From Francisella sp. SYW-9 (GTDB lineage Bacteria; Pseudomonadota; Gammaproteobacteria; Francisellales; Francisellaceae), in contig NZ_VXKQ01000018.1 of NCBI RefSeq assembly GCF_008711465.1, positions 62,001 to 126,000 on the forward strand: 64,000 nt of DNA. The letters are read 5' to 3'. This document shows, in pieces, positions 30,638-40,226 of this stretch. A program made the translations under genes and the position numbers. The notes under the pieces are model-generated. The model saw only the letters and a list, made by a program, of their open reading frames with translations, searched no databases and had not been told where the DNA came from. Each line of letters begins with the position of its first letter. Within the stretch, counting starts at the first letter, position 1.

Positions 30638-30782
30638 CATAAAGCTTAAAAAGTTTACTTCTATTGAAAAAAATAGTTTAACAAGCTTGAGTGGCATATT
30701 GTCTGATATTGATTAATATTTATTTTAATTGTTGAAGGATCTTTGTATAAGTTGAGAATACATTATCTTATCGAGATATCAG

Positions 30783-30795
30783 ATTACAATGTAAT
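30783..30795. promoter_or_regulatory. Palindrome upstream of hemA
   Basis: ATTAC-AAT-GTAAT is a perfect short dyad, followed by a TAAAAT (30813-30818) that may be a -10 box about 50 bases before the hemA start. No clear -35 was found. It may be an operator; the evidence is positional only. Confidence 0.25.
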
Positions 30796-30868
30796 GTCTA
30801 ATACTTTTGTGTTAAAATACTTATTTGTTTTTCTAAGTTAATTATTGTAATACACTTTTTATTTTAAT

Positions 30869-32113
30869 ATGGCATTAATATCTTTAGCAATTGATTATAA
30901 AAAATCCCCAATTGAGGCTCGTAGTGAGTTTGCTTTATCAGGGTTAGATGTGTCTATGCTGTATAGGACAATGCTTGCTATAGATAATGTCATCAATGCC
31001 GTTATTCTATCGACATGTAATCGTACAGAAATATATTTAGAAATATCTGATTTAAGAGTTGTTGATAATGTTTTAGCATGGTGGCAAGGCTATGTTAGAA
31101 ACCCTGAGTATAAGATAAAAGACTATTTCAAACTAAGGCAAGGTACTGAGGTTATAATGCACCTTATGAAACTTGCATGTGGTTTAGAGTCTATGGTTTT
31201 AGGCGAGCCTCAAATATTAGGCCAAGTTAAGGACTCATATACTCTTAGTAAGAAAAATAATGCTTTAGGTAAGGAACTAGATAGAGTTTTTCAGAAGGTT
31301 TTTGCAACAGCAAAGAAAGTGCGTAGTGAGACTAGGATAGGACATTGTCCAGTTTCAGTTGCCTTTTCCGCAATTACTTTGGCTAAGAAACAGTTAGATA
31401 ATATCTCAACTAAAAATGTACTTATTATTGGTGCTGGACAAACAGGAGAGTTATTGTTTAGACATGTTACAGCTCTTGCACCAAAGCAAATTATGTTAGC
31501 TAATAGGACTATCGAAAAAGCAGGAAAGATTACTTCTGCTTTTAGAAATGCTAGCTCTCACCCTTTGACAGAGTTACAGGAATTAGTTAAAAAAGCAGAT
31601 ATTATAATTACAGCTATTCATGCTGAAGGTTATATGATTTCTATAAATGATGTTGATAGCAAACCAAGGGTGTTTATCGATATATCTATACCACAAGCTT
31701 TAGATCCAAAGTTAGGTGAAATGGGCAAAAATGTCTATTACTGTGTTGATGATATTAATGCTGTAATAGCAGATAATAAAGATAAACGAAAGCATGAAAG
31801 CTCTAGAGCGCAGAAGATTATTGTTAAATCATTAGAAGAGTATTTAGAAAAAGAGAAGGCTATTATATCAAATACTGCGATTAAAGAGTTATTTGATAAG
31901 GCTGATGGTCTTGTTGATTTATCTTTGGAAAAAAGTTTAGCAAAAATTAGAAATGGTAAAGATGCCGAACAGATAATGAAAAGATTTGCCTATGAGATTA
32001 AAAAGAAAGTTTTACATTATCCTGTAATGGGTATGAAAGAAGCTTCTAAACAAGGTAGAAATGATTGCCTTGTGTGTATGAAACGTATGTTTGGTTTAAA
32101 TGTGGAAAAGTAA
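30869..32113 (+). CDS. hemA: Glutamyl-tRNA reductase
   Basis: 414 residues. The catalytic cysteine C50 sits in STCNRTEIY; GEPQILGQVKDSY is the second signature, and the NADPH-binding GAGQTGELLFRH follows. The C-terminal dimerisation helix is present. HemA makes glutamate-1-semialdehyde, the first committed step of the C5 route to tetrapyrroles. The stop directly abuts the prfA start with no spacer, giving the conserved hemA-prfA-prmC operon. Confidence 0.97.
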   Translation: MALISLAIDYKKSPIEARSEFALSGLDVSMLYRTMLAIDNVINAVILSTCNRTEIYLEISDLRVVDNVLAWWQGYVRNPEYKIKDYFKLRQGTEVIMHLMKLACGLESMVLGEPQILGQVKDSYTLSKKNNALGKELDRVFQKVFATAKKVRSETRIGHCPVSVAFSAITLAKKQLDNISTKNVLIIGAGQTGELLFRHVTALAPKQIMLANRTIEKAGKITSAFRNASSHPLTELQELVKKADIIITAIHAEGYMISINDVDSKPRVFIDISIPQALDPKLGEMGKNVYYCVDDINAVIADNKDKRKHESSRAQKIIVKSLEEYLEKEKAIISNTAIKELFDKADGLVDLSLEKSLAKIRNGKDAEQIMKRFAYEIKKKVLHYPVMGMKEASKQGRNDCLVCMKRMFGLNVEK

Positions 32114-33199
32114 ATGAAAGATTCAATTAAAGCAAAGTTACAAAGTTTGATTGAAAGGCATGAGGAAGTAAGTGCCTTATTAAGTGATGCTGATATTATT
32201 TCGGATCAAAATAAGTTTAGAGATTTATCAAGAGAATATTCACAGCTTGAGCCAATAGTTAAGGCATTTAAAGATTATTCTCAAGCATTAGAAGATAAAG
32301 AAGCGGCTCAAGAGATGCTTAATGAAAAAGATGCTGAGTTAGTTGAAATGGCAAAAGAAGAACTTAAATTAGCAAATGAAACTATAGAAAGCCTTGAAGC
32401 AGAGCTACAGATTCTTCTTTTACCTCGTGATCCTAATGATGATGCAAATGTCTTTTTAGAGATTAGAGCCGGTACTGGTGGTGATGAGGCTTCAATATTC
32501 TCTGGTGATTTATTTAAGATGTATTCTAAGTATGCTGAGCAAAGAGGCTGGAAAGTTGAAGTGATTTCATCAAGTGAAGGTGAGCATGGTGGCTATAAAG
32601 AAATTATTACAAAGGTTAATGGCGAAGGAGCGTATTCACAGTTAAAGTTTGAGTCTGGAGCTCATAGGGTACAGCGTGTGCCAGCAACAGAATCTCAAGG
32701 TAGAGTACATACATCAGCTTGTACAGTTGCAGTCATGCCAGAGGTGGATGAGGTCGAGGGAATCGATATAAATCCAGCAGATCTAAAGGTTGATACTTTT
32801 AGAGCATCGGGCGCAGGAGGTCAACACGTAAACAAAACAGATTCAGCAATTAGAATTACGCATATTCCTACAGGCGTTGTAGTTGAGTGTCAAGATCAAA
32901 GATCTCAGCATAAGAACCGTGCTGCGGCAATGTCGATGTTAAAGTCAAGATTACTTCAAGCAGAGATAGATAAACAGCAAAAAGAGCAGTCAGATACACG
33001 TAAAAGCTTAGTTGGTAGTGGTGATAGATCTGAGAGAATTAGAACATATAACTACCCGCAAGGTAGAGTTACTGATCATCGTATAAACTTAACTCTTTAT
33101 AAGCTTGATGAAGTGATGGAAGGTAGTTTAGATAGTGTTATTCAACCTTTAGTTTTAGAGTATCAAGCAGATCTTTTAGCAACAATGTCAGATGAGTAG
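32114..33199 (+). CDS. prfA: Peptide chain release factor 1
   Basis: 361 residues. The stop-codon recognition tripeptide is PAT (190-192), which identifies RF1 (UAA/UAG) rather than RF2 (SPF). The GGQ motif that triggers peptide release is at 235-237, with Q237 the site methylated by PrmC. The start ATG follows the hemA stop immediately and the 3' end overlaps prmC by eight bases, coupling the release factor with its own methyltransferase. Confidence 0.98.
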   Translation: MKDSIKAKLQSLIERHEEVSALLSDADIISDQNKFRDLSREYSQLEPIVKAFKDYSQALEDKEAAQEMLNEKDAELVEMAKEELKLANETIESLEAELQILLLPRDPNDDANVFLEIRAGTGGDEASIFSGDLFKMYSKYAEQRGWKVEVISSSEGEHGGYKEIITKVNGEGAYSQLKFESGAHRVQRVPATESQGRVHTSACTVAVMPEVDEVEGIDINPADLKVDTFRASGAGGQHVNKTDSAIRITHIPTGVVVECQDQRSQHKNRAAAMSMLKSRLLQAEIDKQQKEQSDTRKSLVGSGDRSERIRTYNYPQGRVTDHRINLTLYKLDEVMEGSLDSVIQPLVLEYQADLLATMSDE

Positions 33200-34073
33200 C
33201 TATACAATTTCATCTTTTATTTCTCATATGCTTGAGAGTTACAAGCAGCAACGGTCTAAATCTGAATATTCTACAAATGAATTATCTATAATAAAAAGTG
33301 ATATTCAAACTATTGTTTGTGATGTTTTAGATGTTGATAAAACTTATTTATATCTAAATTCGGATAAAGTTTTAGATAGTGCTGTTGTTGAAAGAATAAA
33401 TACTAAAATTCATTGCTACTTTGATGGTGAGCCTTTAGCTTATATTTTGGGGTATAAATATTTTTGGGATCAAAAGCTTTTCGTAACACAAGATACTCTT
33501 ATCCCGCGTGCAGATACTGAAACTTTAGTTGAAGCAGTTTTAGACGATATCTCTGATAAAAGTACTCAGTTAAATATACTAGATCTTGGAACAGGTACTG
33601 GAGCAATAGCTTTGGCGTTAGCATCTGAGTTACCAAATAGTCATGTTATCGCGGTTGATTTTTCTCATAAAGCTTTGAACGTAGCTAAGGAAAATGCCAA
33701 AGAGAATGAGGTATCTAATGTTGAGTTTATCCAAAGTGATTGGTATCAAGATTTAGATAACAAGAAGTTTGATATTATTGTTTCAAACCCTCCGTATATC
33801 GACTTTTGTGATGATGATATAACTCAAGAAGTAAAAAAGTATGAGCCTCAAAGTGCTTTATTTGCCAAAGATAATGGTTTATCTGATATTAAAGTTATAA
33901 TTTCTCAGTCACATTTATATCTAAATAAAAATGCACGCATATATATCGAGCATGGATATACACAATCTAGATCTATCCAAAAGATATTGATTGATAGTGA
34001 ATTTGATGACGTTATAACTATTAAGGACTTAAACAATAAAGACAGGTGTACTAAAGCTTTATTTTCTAAATAA
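33192..34073 (+). CDS. prmC: Release factor glutamine methyltransferase PrmC
   Basis: 293 residues. The Rossmann S-adenosylmethionine site is DLGTGTG (131-137) and the glutamine-binding NPPY is at 199-202. PrmC methylates the GGQ glutamine of RF1 and RF2. It overlaps prfA by eight bases. A second NPPY methyltransferase in the window (39228-40205) is the ribosomal protein L3 enzyme PrmB, so the two are distinct. Confidence 0.95.
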   Translation: MSSYTISSFISHMLESYKQQRSKSEYSTNELSIIKSDIQTIVCDVLDVDKTYLYLNSDKVLDSAVVERINTKIHCYFDGEPLAYILGYKYFWDQKLFVTQDTLIPRADTETLVEAVLDDISDKSTQLNILDLGTGTGAIALALASELPNSHVIAVDFSHKALNVAKENAKENEVSNVEFIQSDWYQDLDNKKFDIIVSNPPYIDFCDDDITQEVKKYEPQSALFAKDNGLSDIKVIISQSHLYLNKNARIYIEHGYTQSRSIQKILIDSEFDDVITIKDLNNKDRCTKALFSK

Positions 34074-34186
34074 TAACATTTTATTTAGTCAAAATTATTA
34101 GTCTAGAATAGCAAGGTTCTCAAAAGATTAAGAGTTGTGTGATAGAATTTATATATACAAATATCAAATTTGTAAGGTTTGTGTAT

Positions 34187-34873
34187 ATGAAAAGTACAAA
34201 GAACAAGGGATTTACAATATTAGAAGTGTTGATATCATCAGCTCTAGCTATGTTCTTGTTTTTTGCAGTTTTTTACACTATAGGTAATATAATTTCAAAA
34301 GCAATTTTGATGGAAAAGAAAGTTGAGCTGGTTGATGAGCTAGATAATCGAGTTAACGATTTTATGTTGACTGGCACATTTGATGAGAGTTCTATAGGAA
34401 ATATTACTTTTTCAAAATCTTCTAATCTTGGAGAAAGTATACAGGAGTTTATTGCTACCAACCCAGATACGGCATTAACTGTTATACAAAGAATCTATAC
34501 AAGTAATCCAGTCGCTGATGCTATTAATGAGGAATTAGGAGCATATATGCAAAGAGCCAATGAAATATATATAAATGCTGGGGTTGAACAAATAGATGAT
34601 CCGGCAGTACTTTCTGATATCAATACAGCTAGAGATAGTTTGCTATCAAATAGTACAGAAAAACATTCAAGTAGTACAGGAGTGTTATTGAATCTAAGTA
34701 ACACTCAGATTAATACAACACAACCATTAGCTAATCCTCCATTTGATAGTAGTGGTCAATATGTTGTAATTGGTCCTAGTACTAATGCAGATATTACATC
34801 TTCAGGTGTGACTTGGCGCTGTACAGCTTATAATTTTGATACAGAGCTTTTACCCGGGTGGTGTAGTGTATAA
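34187..34873 (+). CDS. Type IV minor pilin-like prepilin 1
   Basis: 228 residues from ATG 34187 (AAGG at 34174-34177). The class III signal is textbook: MKSTKNKG then FTILEVLIS, with cleavage expected after G8 and the conserved glutamate at mature position 5. A hydrophobic helix follows to about residue 35. The globular part has few cysteines (WRCTAYN...GWCSV near the end). It resembles PilV/GspI/J type minor pilins but I cannot place it more precisely. It opens a three-gene unit with the next two prepilin-like genes, spaced 21 and 9 bases apart. PilD would process it; pilD is not in the window. Confidence 0.82.
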   Translation: MKSTKNKGFTILEVLISSALAMFLFFAVFYTIGNIISKAILMEKKVELVDELDNRVNDFMLTGTFDESSIGNITFSKSSNLGESIQEFIATNPDTALTVIQRIYTSNPVADAINEELGAYMQRANEIYINAGVEQIDDPAVLSDINTARDSLLSNSTEKHSSSTGVLLNLSNTQINTTQPLANPPFDSSGQYVVIGPSTNADITSSGVTWRCTAYNFDTELLPGWCSV

Positions 34874-34894
34874 AACATAACATAAGAGGTTGGT

Positions 34895-35815
34895 ATGAAA
34901 CTACAGCTTAGAGAAAATAGATCTAAAGGATTTACCTTAATTGGTCTTCTGATTTCTACAGCTATAGCAATGATGGTTGTTTCAGCTTTAATAGCCTCTT
35001 ATATTGCAGTCAAAGATAAGTATAATTCGCATAAAAATAAAACAGATGCTGAGACTAAAGAATTATTGGTTAAAAATATTATTTATGATTTTGTAAAAGA
35101 TGTTGGATTTGCATGTAAGTTTGGATCTCTAAATCAAGATTATTATGATAGTTCAGCTGATTCATTAGATAATTATTTTACAAATAGTTCAGCAATCATT
35201 GTAGGACAACTGCCATTTTCAAGTGGTTCAAGCTTTTCACAAGCATTAAAAGATGAGTGTAGTGGAGAATGTTTTCAAGAAAATACGGATTATATTATGG
35301 TTAAAAAAGAGGAGAGCCATACAGAGTTTAGTAGCATAAATGCGCTAGATGAAACGCTTTATGCTAAGTCAACTGATGGTATTGATGTGGGAGATTATCT
35401 ATTTTTATGTAATAGAAATAGTATAAATTTAGTTAAGGTCGCTAGTATAAATACTAGTTCTAATGCTATTGGCTTAGCATTAGCACCTCAAGTCACAGAA
35501 TATTATCCAGGAGATTATATTGGTAAGTACTCTCTAGAACTGCTCTATATAAGAGATACTGGTCAAAAAGATAAAAATGGTCAAGATATATACTCATTAT
35601 ATGTATATATAAAGGGAAGTTCATCAAATGGAATGTCTTATGAGCTAGTAAGAGGTATTAATAATTTACAGGTTGAATATGCGACTATAAGTAATGGAAG
35701 TGTTATATGGAGTAGTGTTTCTTCAGATACTGCTATAGATGCCAATACATATCCTGCGCTTAAAGTATCATTTGACGTAGATAGTAAAAGTTTTACTAAG
35801 GTGATTAATCTATAA
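34895..35815 (+). CDS. PilW-like minor pilin lacking Glu5
   Basis: 306 residues. The N-terminus NRSKG-FTLIGLLIS is a class III signal with a clear helix to about residue 40, but mature position 5 is glycine in place of the usual glutamate. Length and position fit PilW-type minor pilins, which prime pilus assembly. Two cysteine pairs (FACKFG and DECSGECFQ) may form disulfides. AGAGG lies just before ATG 34895. It is second in the pilin-like unit. Confidence 0.75.
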   Translation: MKLQLRENRSKGFTLIGLLISTAIAMMVVSALIASYIAVKDKYNSHKNKTDAETKELLVKNIIYDFVKDVGFACKFGSLNQDYYDSSADSLDNYFTNSSAIIVGQLPFSSGSSFSQALKDECSGECFQENTDYIMVKKEESHTEFSSINALDETLYAKSTDGIDVGDYLFLCNRNSINLVKVASINTSSNAIGLALAPQVTEYYPGDYIGKYSLELLYIRDTGQKDKNGQDIYSLYVYIKGSSSNGMSYELVRGINNLQVEYATISNGSVIWSSVSSDTAIDANTYPALKVSFDVDSKSFTKVINL

Positions 35816-35824
35816 GGTTGTTAT

Positions 35825-37768
35825 ATGAGGTTTAAAAATATAAAAGGGTCTTCATTATTAGCAGTAATCATATTTGCCTTTGTTATAATGGTTGTAATAT
35901 CCGCTTTAGCATATAACTTTAATCTAAGCTCTCTATCTATAAAAACTCAAATACATGAAACCGAAAATATAAATGTTCATGAAGGTTTTTTTAAAAATGT
36001 TATAGGTTCTGATGTTTTATCTACAGATTTAGAGAATAACGTTGGGGATTTTAAATTTCTCACAAAGGTTAATAGTGTTACTCCTGGTTTTGACTTTAAA
36101 AATGCAAACATAACATTATATAGCTCAACTCCATATTTGATTAGTTATAATTTGACACATGATTCTTTTCATGAAGATACTCATAAATACACTCGAGATT
36201 TTATCTTTAATATTTTACCTAATATAACAATGACGCAATATGAAGAAACAATAATTCCGTTAAATCTTCCATATATAAATACTGATGCGATGAGTGAAGC
36301 TTTAAAAAACTATAAATTAGGGACATCACATGCCAATAAAATAGCTATATACGGAGGTTATATAGGCTTTATTGAGAAACCTTTATTTGATAGTGAGCCT
36401 GGTTCGGAGGTTGAGGTTGAGTGTAATATAAATGGAAATGGAAATGGAAATGGAAATGGAAATGGAAATGGAAATGGAAATGGAAATGGAAATGGAAATG
36501 GAAATGGAAATGGAAATGGAAATGGAAATTCTGATGAAGATGAGGAAAGTAGCTGCGAAGCAATGCATGAACATCATATACTTATATGTCATAATCCAGG
36601 CGAGCCTAGCGAAAAAACTATGAGTTTAGCAGGAGCAAGCTGGGGAGCTCATAAGGATCATGGTGATTATAGAGGCCCTTGTTATGATAATCCAAGTCAA
36701 ACATTAGTTATCAATGCTTATGGTAATGACTTAGATATTGGCTTCCCGTTAATTCTATCTCTAAGCGATTACAGACTTAGTATAGGTTGGAGTCTTGTCA
36801 ATGGAGAGTGGATCTTTCATATAGCAATATATGACTATGATAGAGTATATACATCATCGACAACTTTATCTAATCTTCAGACAAATCCATCACAAGCTAG
36901 AGTAGATTTATCTAATTGGGTAGAAGTTCAAGGTTTGGAATTTGCTGATGGTGATATTGTTTTAGCCAAATGGTATTATGATAGTGCGCAAGAGGAGCCA
37001 AAGTTGTTGATTTTGGAGAAGTTTCTTAGATCTGGGAATTATGACTTAGATGCGTATACTACGACACATGATAGTTCTACTAAAATCTACACAGCTGTTA
37101 AAACAGATATGTATACAGTAGGTAGTAGTGATTTTGATGGCTCAAATATTTATTTATCTATCCCTGATAGCTTGTTTACACTAAGTCCAGGAGCACCTTT
37201 AATTTTTGAGCATAGTAATATTTTAGACTTTAATTTAGGTGGTGGCTATCTTTTTGGTGATGGTACTGACTCAACTAAAGCTACTTTGGCTGCAGATGTA
37301 GTTGATGATCCTATTTTAGTAAAGAAAAATACAACGCAGTTTTATATTATGTATTTTAATAATGATAAAGTTTATATATATCTTTATAGTCATGGGATAT
37401 CTGCACCAACATTGGTTTCATCTCAAACCTTTACTGGAGAAACTATACAGAAGCTTATTGTAAAATTTGGTACACTATTTATTGTTACAGATAAAAAAAT
37501 ATATGTTGAAGATATCTCAACAAGGGCTTTAATAAGTTCTGTGTCTACCTCCTCTGGTTCGAGCTTTCAAATAAATCGTGATGGTGATGGTAAGATCTAT
37601 GCTCTGAAAGATGGATTGCAATGTAATATTGATGGTAACTGTAATAATGCGCAAAGGATATATCTAGATACAGGTTGCTCAGCATATACAGATGGTTGTC
37701 AAGAGATGGCGAAGTTAGATGGAATTGGTTCTCATCTTGATGTAGTATATAAAAGCTTTAAGCATTAA
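35825..37768 (+). CDS. PilX-like large minor pilin with Gly-Asn repeat and secreted-domain motif
   Basis: 647 residues. The N-terminus MRFKNIKG-SSLLAVIIFAF resembles a prepilin, with alanine at mature position 5, and a hydrophobic helix to about residue 30. Residues 203-235 are N followed by sixteen Gly-Asn pairs encoded by a GGAAAT repeat. An acidic stretch follows, then ILICHNPGEPSEKTMSLAG and AHKDHGDYRGPC, a pattern like the short ICHxPPGNP...AHLxHGDxxGxC motif in many secreted bacterial proteins. The C-terminal 350 residues look like repeated beta strands and may be a propeller-like adhesive head. A role as pilus-tip adhesin, comparable to PilX/PilY1 architectures, is inference. It is third in the unit. 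Confidence 0.72.
   Translation: MRFKNIKGSSLLAVIIFAFVIMVVISALAYNFNLSSLSIKTQIHETENINVHEGFFKNVIGSDVLSTDLENNVGDFKFLTKVNSVTPGFDFKNANITLYSSTPYLISYNLTHDSFHEDTHKYTRDFIFNILPNITMTQYEETIIPLNLPYINTDAMSEALKNYKLGTSHANKIAIYGGYIGFIEKPLFDSEPGSEVEVECNINGNGNGNGNGNGNGNGNGNGNGNGNGNGNGNGNSDEDEESSCEAMHEHHILICHNPGEPSEKTMSLAGASWGAHKDHGDYRGPCYDNPSQTLVINAYGNDLDIGFPLILSLSDYRLSIGWSLVNGEWIFHIAIYDYDRVYTSSTTLSNLQTNPSQARVDLSNWVEVQGLEFADGDIVLAKWYYDSAQEEPKLLILEKFLRSGNYDLDAYTTTHDSSTKIYTAVKTDMYTVGSSDFDGSNIYLSIPDSLFTLSPGAPLIFEHSNILDFNLGGGYLFGDGTDSTKATLAADVVDDPILVKKNTTQFYIMYFNNDKVYIYLYSHGISAPTLVSSQTFTGETIQKLIVKFGTLFIVTDKKIYVEDISTRALISSVSTSSGSSFQINRDGDGKIYALKDGLQCNIDGNCNNAQRIYLDTGCSAYTDGCQEMAKLDGIGSHLDVVYKSFKH
36434..36529 (+). repeat. 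Hexanucleotide microsatellite GGAAAT x16
   Basis: Sixteen perfect tandem copies of GGAAAT, in frame within the large minor-pilin gene and coding for Gly-Asn pairs. Because each unit is two codons, slippage changes linker length without breaking the frame. The perfect identity of all units implies recent expansion or homogenisation. Long antisense frames here (reading FHFHFH or SISISI) are only shadows of the repeat. Confidence 0.98.
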
Positions 37769-37844
37769 AAGTTCAAAAAAAAATAATATTAGTTATACTG
37801 ATAATCTATAATATGTAAATATATAAAATTAGGCTATTTATTTT

Positions 37845-39224
37845 ATGATTTTTTATAATTCCTTATCCGGGGAAAAAGAAGAGTTTAAGCCAATTGAGGC
37901 TAATAAGATTAAAATGTATGTTTGTGGCATCACTGTATATGATGATTGCCATATTGGCCATGCTCGTACGAATATAGCTTTTGATGTTATTAATAGATAT
38001 TTTAAATATCGTGGTTTTGATATCAATTTTGTACGGAATATCACAGATATTGATGATAAAATCATCAAAAGAGCCAATGAAAATGGTGAATCTACTAGTC
38101 AGCTTGTAGAAAGAACAATCAAATCAATGCATGATGCTTTTGATAGATTAAATATTCTGCGTCCTACACAAGAACCTAGAGCTACAGAAACAATTTCTGA
38201 GATGATTGCTATGATTGAAGAGCTGGTTGCGAAAGGCTATGCATATCAAGGGTCAAATGGCGATGTTTTTTATCGTTTAACTAAATTTGCTGATTATGGT
38301 AAATTAAGTAAACAGAATCTTGAAGCATTACAACAAGGCTCAAGAGTTGATGTTGTCGATGAAAAAGAAAATCCAATGGATTTTGTACTTTGGAAAATGG
38401 CAAAACAAGGTGAACCTGCATGGGATTCTCCATGGGGAGCTGGTCGCCCTGGTTGGCATATTGAATGTTCAGCGATGTCAAAAAAGCTTCTAGGAGATAC
38501 TTTTGATATTCATGCAGGAGGCTCTGATCTTAGGTTTCCTCATCATGAAAATGAAATAGCTCAATCTGAAGCTTGTAATAATTGTACATTTGCTAATTAT
38601 TGGCTTCACTCAGGTATGGTGAAAGTTAATGCTGAAAAAATGTCTAAATCATTAAATAATTTCTTTACAATAAATGAAGTTTTAGAAGAGTATCATCCAG
38701 AGGTTGTTAGGTATTTCTTAGCTTCTACTTCTTATAGAAGTGAGATTAATTATTCAAAAGAGAATTTAGATAATGCAAGAGCATCTATTGAGAGGTTATT
38801 TAATGCTTTAAGAGATATTGAGCCTATTGAAGTAAACCTTCCAGATGATGCTAGCCATTATGAAGAGAAGTTTATTAAGGCTATGGACAATGATTTTAAT
38901 ACTCCAGAAGCATTAGCTGTTTTGTTTAGTTTAGCTAAAGAAATAAACACTCTAAAAACAACAAGCAAATATAAAGCTAGCGGGTATGCATATCTTTTGC
39001 GTAAGCTTTGTAATGTATTGGGTATATTATTTACAGATATAGAAGAATACTTTAAGCAAGATGATGGTGTCGATGTAAATGAAATCGAAAAATTAATCGT
39101 TGAAAGAGCTCAGGCGAAAAAAGATAAAAATTATGCTAGAGCTGATGAGATTAGAAATCAGCTTCAAGTAGAAGGAATAATACTAGAAGATAGTGCAACT
39201 GGTACTACATGGAAAAAAGGTTAA
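37845..39224 (+). CDS. cysS: Cysteinyl-tRNA synthetase
   Basis: 459 residues. Class I signatures HIGH (36-39) and KMSKS (265-269) are intact, the first zinc cysteine is C28 and the WHIECSAMS and HHENEIAQSEA segments complete the zinc site. It charges tRNA-Cys. Downstream, prmB starts after three bases. A possible TATACT or TATAAT lies in the 76-base gap before the gene. Confidence 0.98.
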   Translation: MIFYNSLSGEKEEFKPIEANKIKMYVCGITVYDDCHIGHARTNIAFDVINRYFKYRGFDINFVRNITDIDDKIIKRANENGESTSQLVERTIKSMHDAFDRLNILRPTQEPRATETISEMIAMIEELVAKGYAYQGSNGDVFYRLTKFADYGKLSKQNLEALQQGSRVDVVDEKENPMDFVLWKMAKQGEPAWDSPWGAGRPGWHIECSAMSKKLLGDTFDIHAGGSDLRFPHHENEIAQSEACNNCTFANYWLHSGMVKVNAEKMSKSLNNFFTINEVLEEYHPEVVRYFLASTSYRSEINYSKENLDNARASIERLFNALRDIEPIEVNLPDDASHYEEKFIKAMDNDFNTPEALAVLFSLAKEINTLKTTSKYKASGYAYLLRKLCNVLGILFTDIEEYFKQDDGVDVNEIEKLIVERAQAKKDKNYARADEIRNQLQVEGIILEDSATGTTWKKG

Positions 39225-39227
39225 TAA

Positions 39228-40205
39228 ATGTATAGTCAAGAAAAACAACAAGATATTATAAACAATTTGCATACTATAAGAGATTTTATACGTTGGTCTA
39301 TTTCTGAAATGTCGGTTAATCAGGCATATTTTGGTCATGGTTCAGATTCTATTTGGGATGAAGCTGTACATTTAGTACTTTCTGCAATTAATATGACTCA
39401 TGATATAGATGGTAATATGGTAGCCTCAAGACTTCTTTTGGAAGAGAAAAAGACAATAATAGAATATGTTTATCAAAGAGCTTATGAACGTAAGCCTTTA
39501 CCATATATTCTAAAAAAAGCATGGTTTGCTGGTATGGAGTTTGATATAGATGAGAGAGTGATTATACCTAGATCTCCTATTGCTGAACTTATACAAAATG
39601 ATTTCTCTCCATGGGTTAATGATATTAATGATGTAAAAAATGTTTTAGATTTATGTACAGGAAGTGGTTGTATAGGTATTGCATCGGCGACTGTTTTTGA
39701 AGAAGCTGATATTGCTTTAGTAGATATTTCTGATGATGCTTTAGCTATAGCTAACCATAATATAAGAAAACATCAGCTTACAGATAGGGTACGCGCAGTT
39801 AAGTCTGATTTATTTAGTAATTTAAAGGGGCAGAAATTTGATGTTATTGTGTCTAATCCTCCTTATGTAGATAAAGAAGACTTAGATAGCATGCCTAAAG
39901 AGTATCACTATGAACCAAAATTAGCTCTTGAAGCAGGTGATGATGGTCTAGATCTTGCTAAAAAGATAATTTTAGAAGCAGATCAGTATATGACTGAAAA
40001 TGGTGTGCTGATTGTAGAAGTTGGCAATAGCCAATATGCTTTAATGGAAATGTGTCCAGATGTTCCTTTTACATGGTTAAGTTTTAGTGAGGGAGGTGAT
40101 GGAGTATTTTTATTAACTTATGAGGAGCTAGTAAAATATAAAGATCTATTTAAAGAGTATTTTGATAATCAAAATCACTTAAATAATAAAAGTTCTGTAG
40201 TTTAA
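39228..40205 (+). CDS. prmB: Ribosomal protein L3 glutamine methyltransferase PrmB
   Basis: 325 residues (E. coli PrmB 310). The methyl donor site is DLCTGSGCIG (141-150) and NPPY lies at 210-213. The continuation PPYVDKEDLDSMPKEYHYEP and ALEAGDDGLDL distinguish PrmB from PrmC. It methylates a glutamine of ribosomal protein L3. It is three bases after cysS, so cotranscribed. Confidence 0.93.
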   Translation: MYSQEKQQDIINNLHTIRDFIRWSISEMSVNQAYFGHGSDSIWDEAVHLVLSAINMTHDIDGNMVASRLLLEEKKTIIEYVYQRAYERKPLPYILKKAWFAGMEFDIDERVIIPRSPIAELIQNDFSPWVNDINDVKNVLDLCTGSGCIGIASATVFEEADIALVDISDDALAIANHNIRKHQLTDRVRAVKSDLFSNLKGQKFDVIVSNPPYVDKEDLDSMPKEYHYEPKLALEAGDDGLDLAKKIILEADQYMTENGVLIVEVGNSQYALMEMCPDVPFTWLSFSEGGDGVFLLTYEELVKYKDLFKEYFDNQNHLNNKSSVV

Positions 40206-40226
40206 ATAGCTCTATAGGTATCGTAT

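Noticed and set aside
36434-36529. CRISPR-like array
   Set aside because: Units are six bases with no spacers; it is a microsatellite inside a gene.
36369-36623. Long antisense and alternate-frame coding sequences rich in FH, SI or ME repeats
   Set aside because: They arise only because the GGAAAT repeat lacks stops in every frame.
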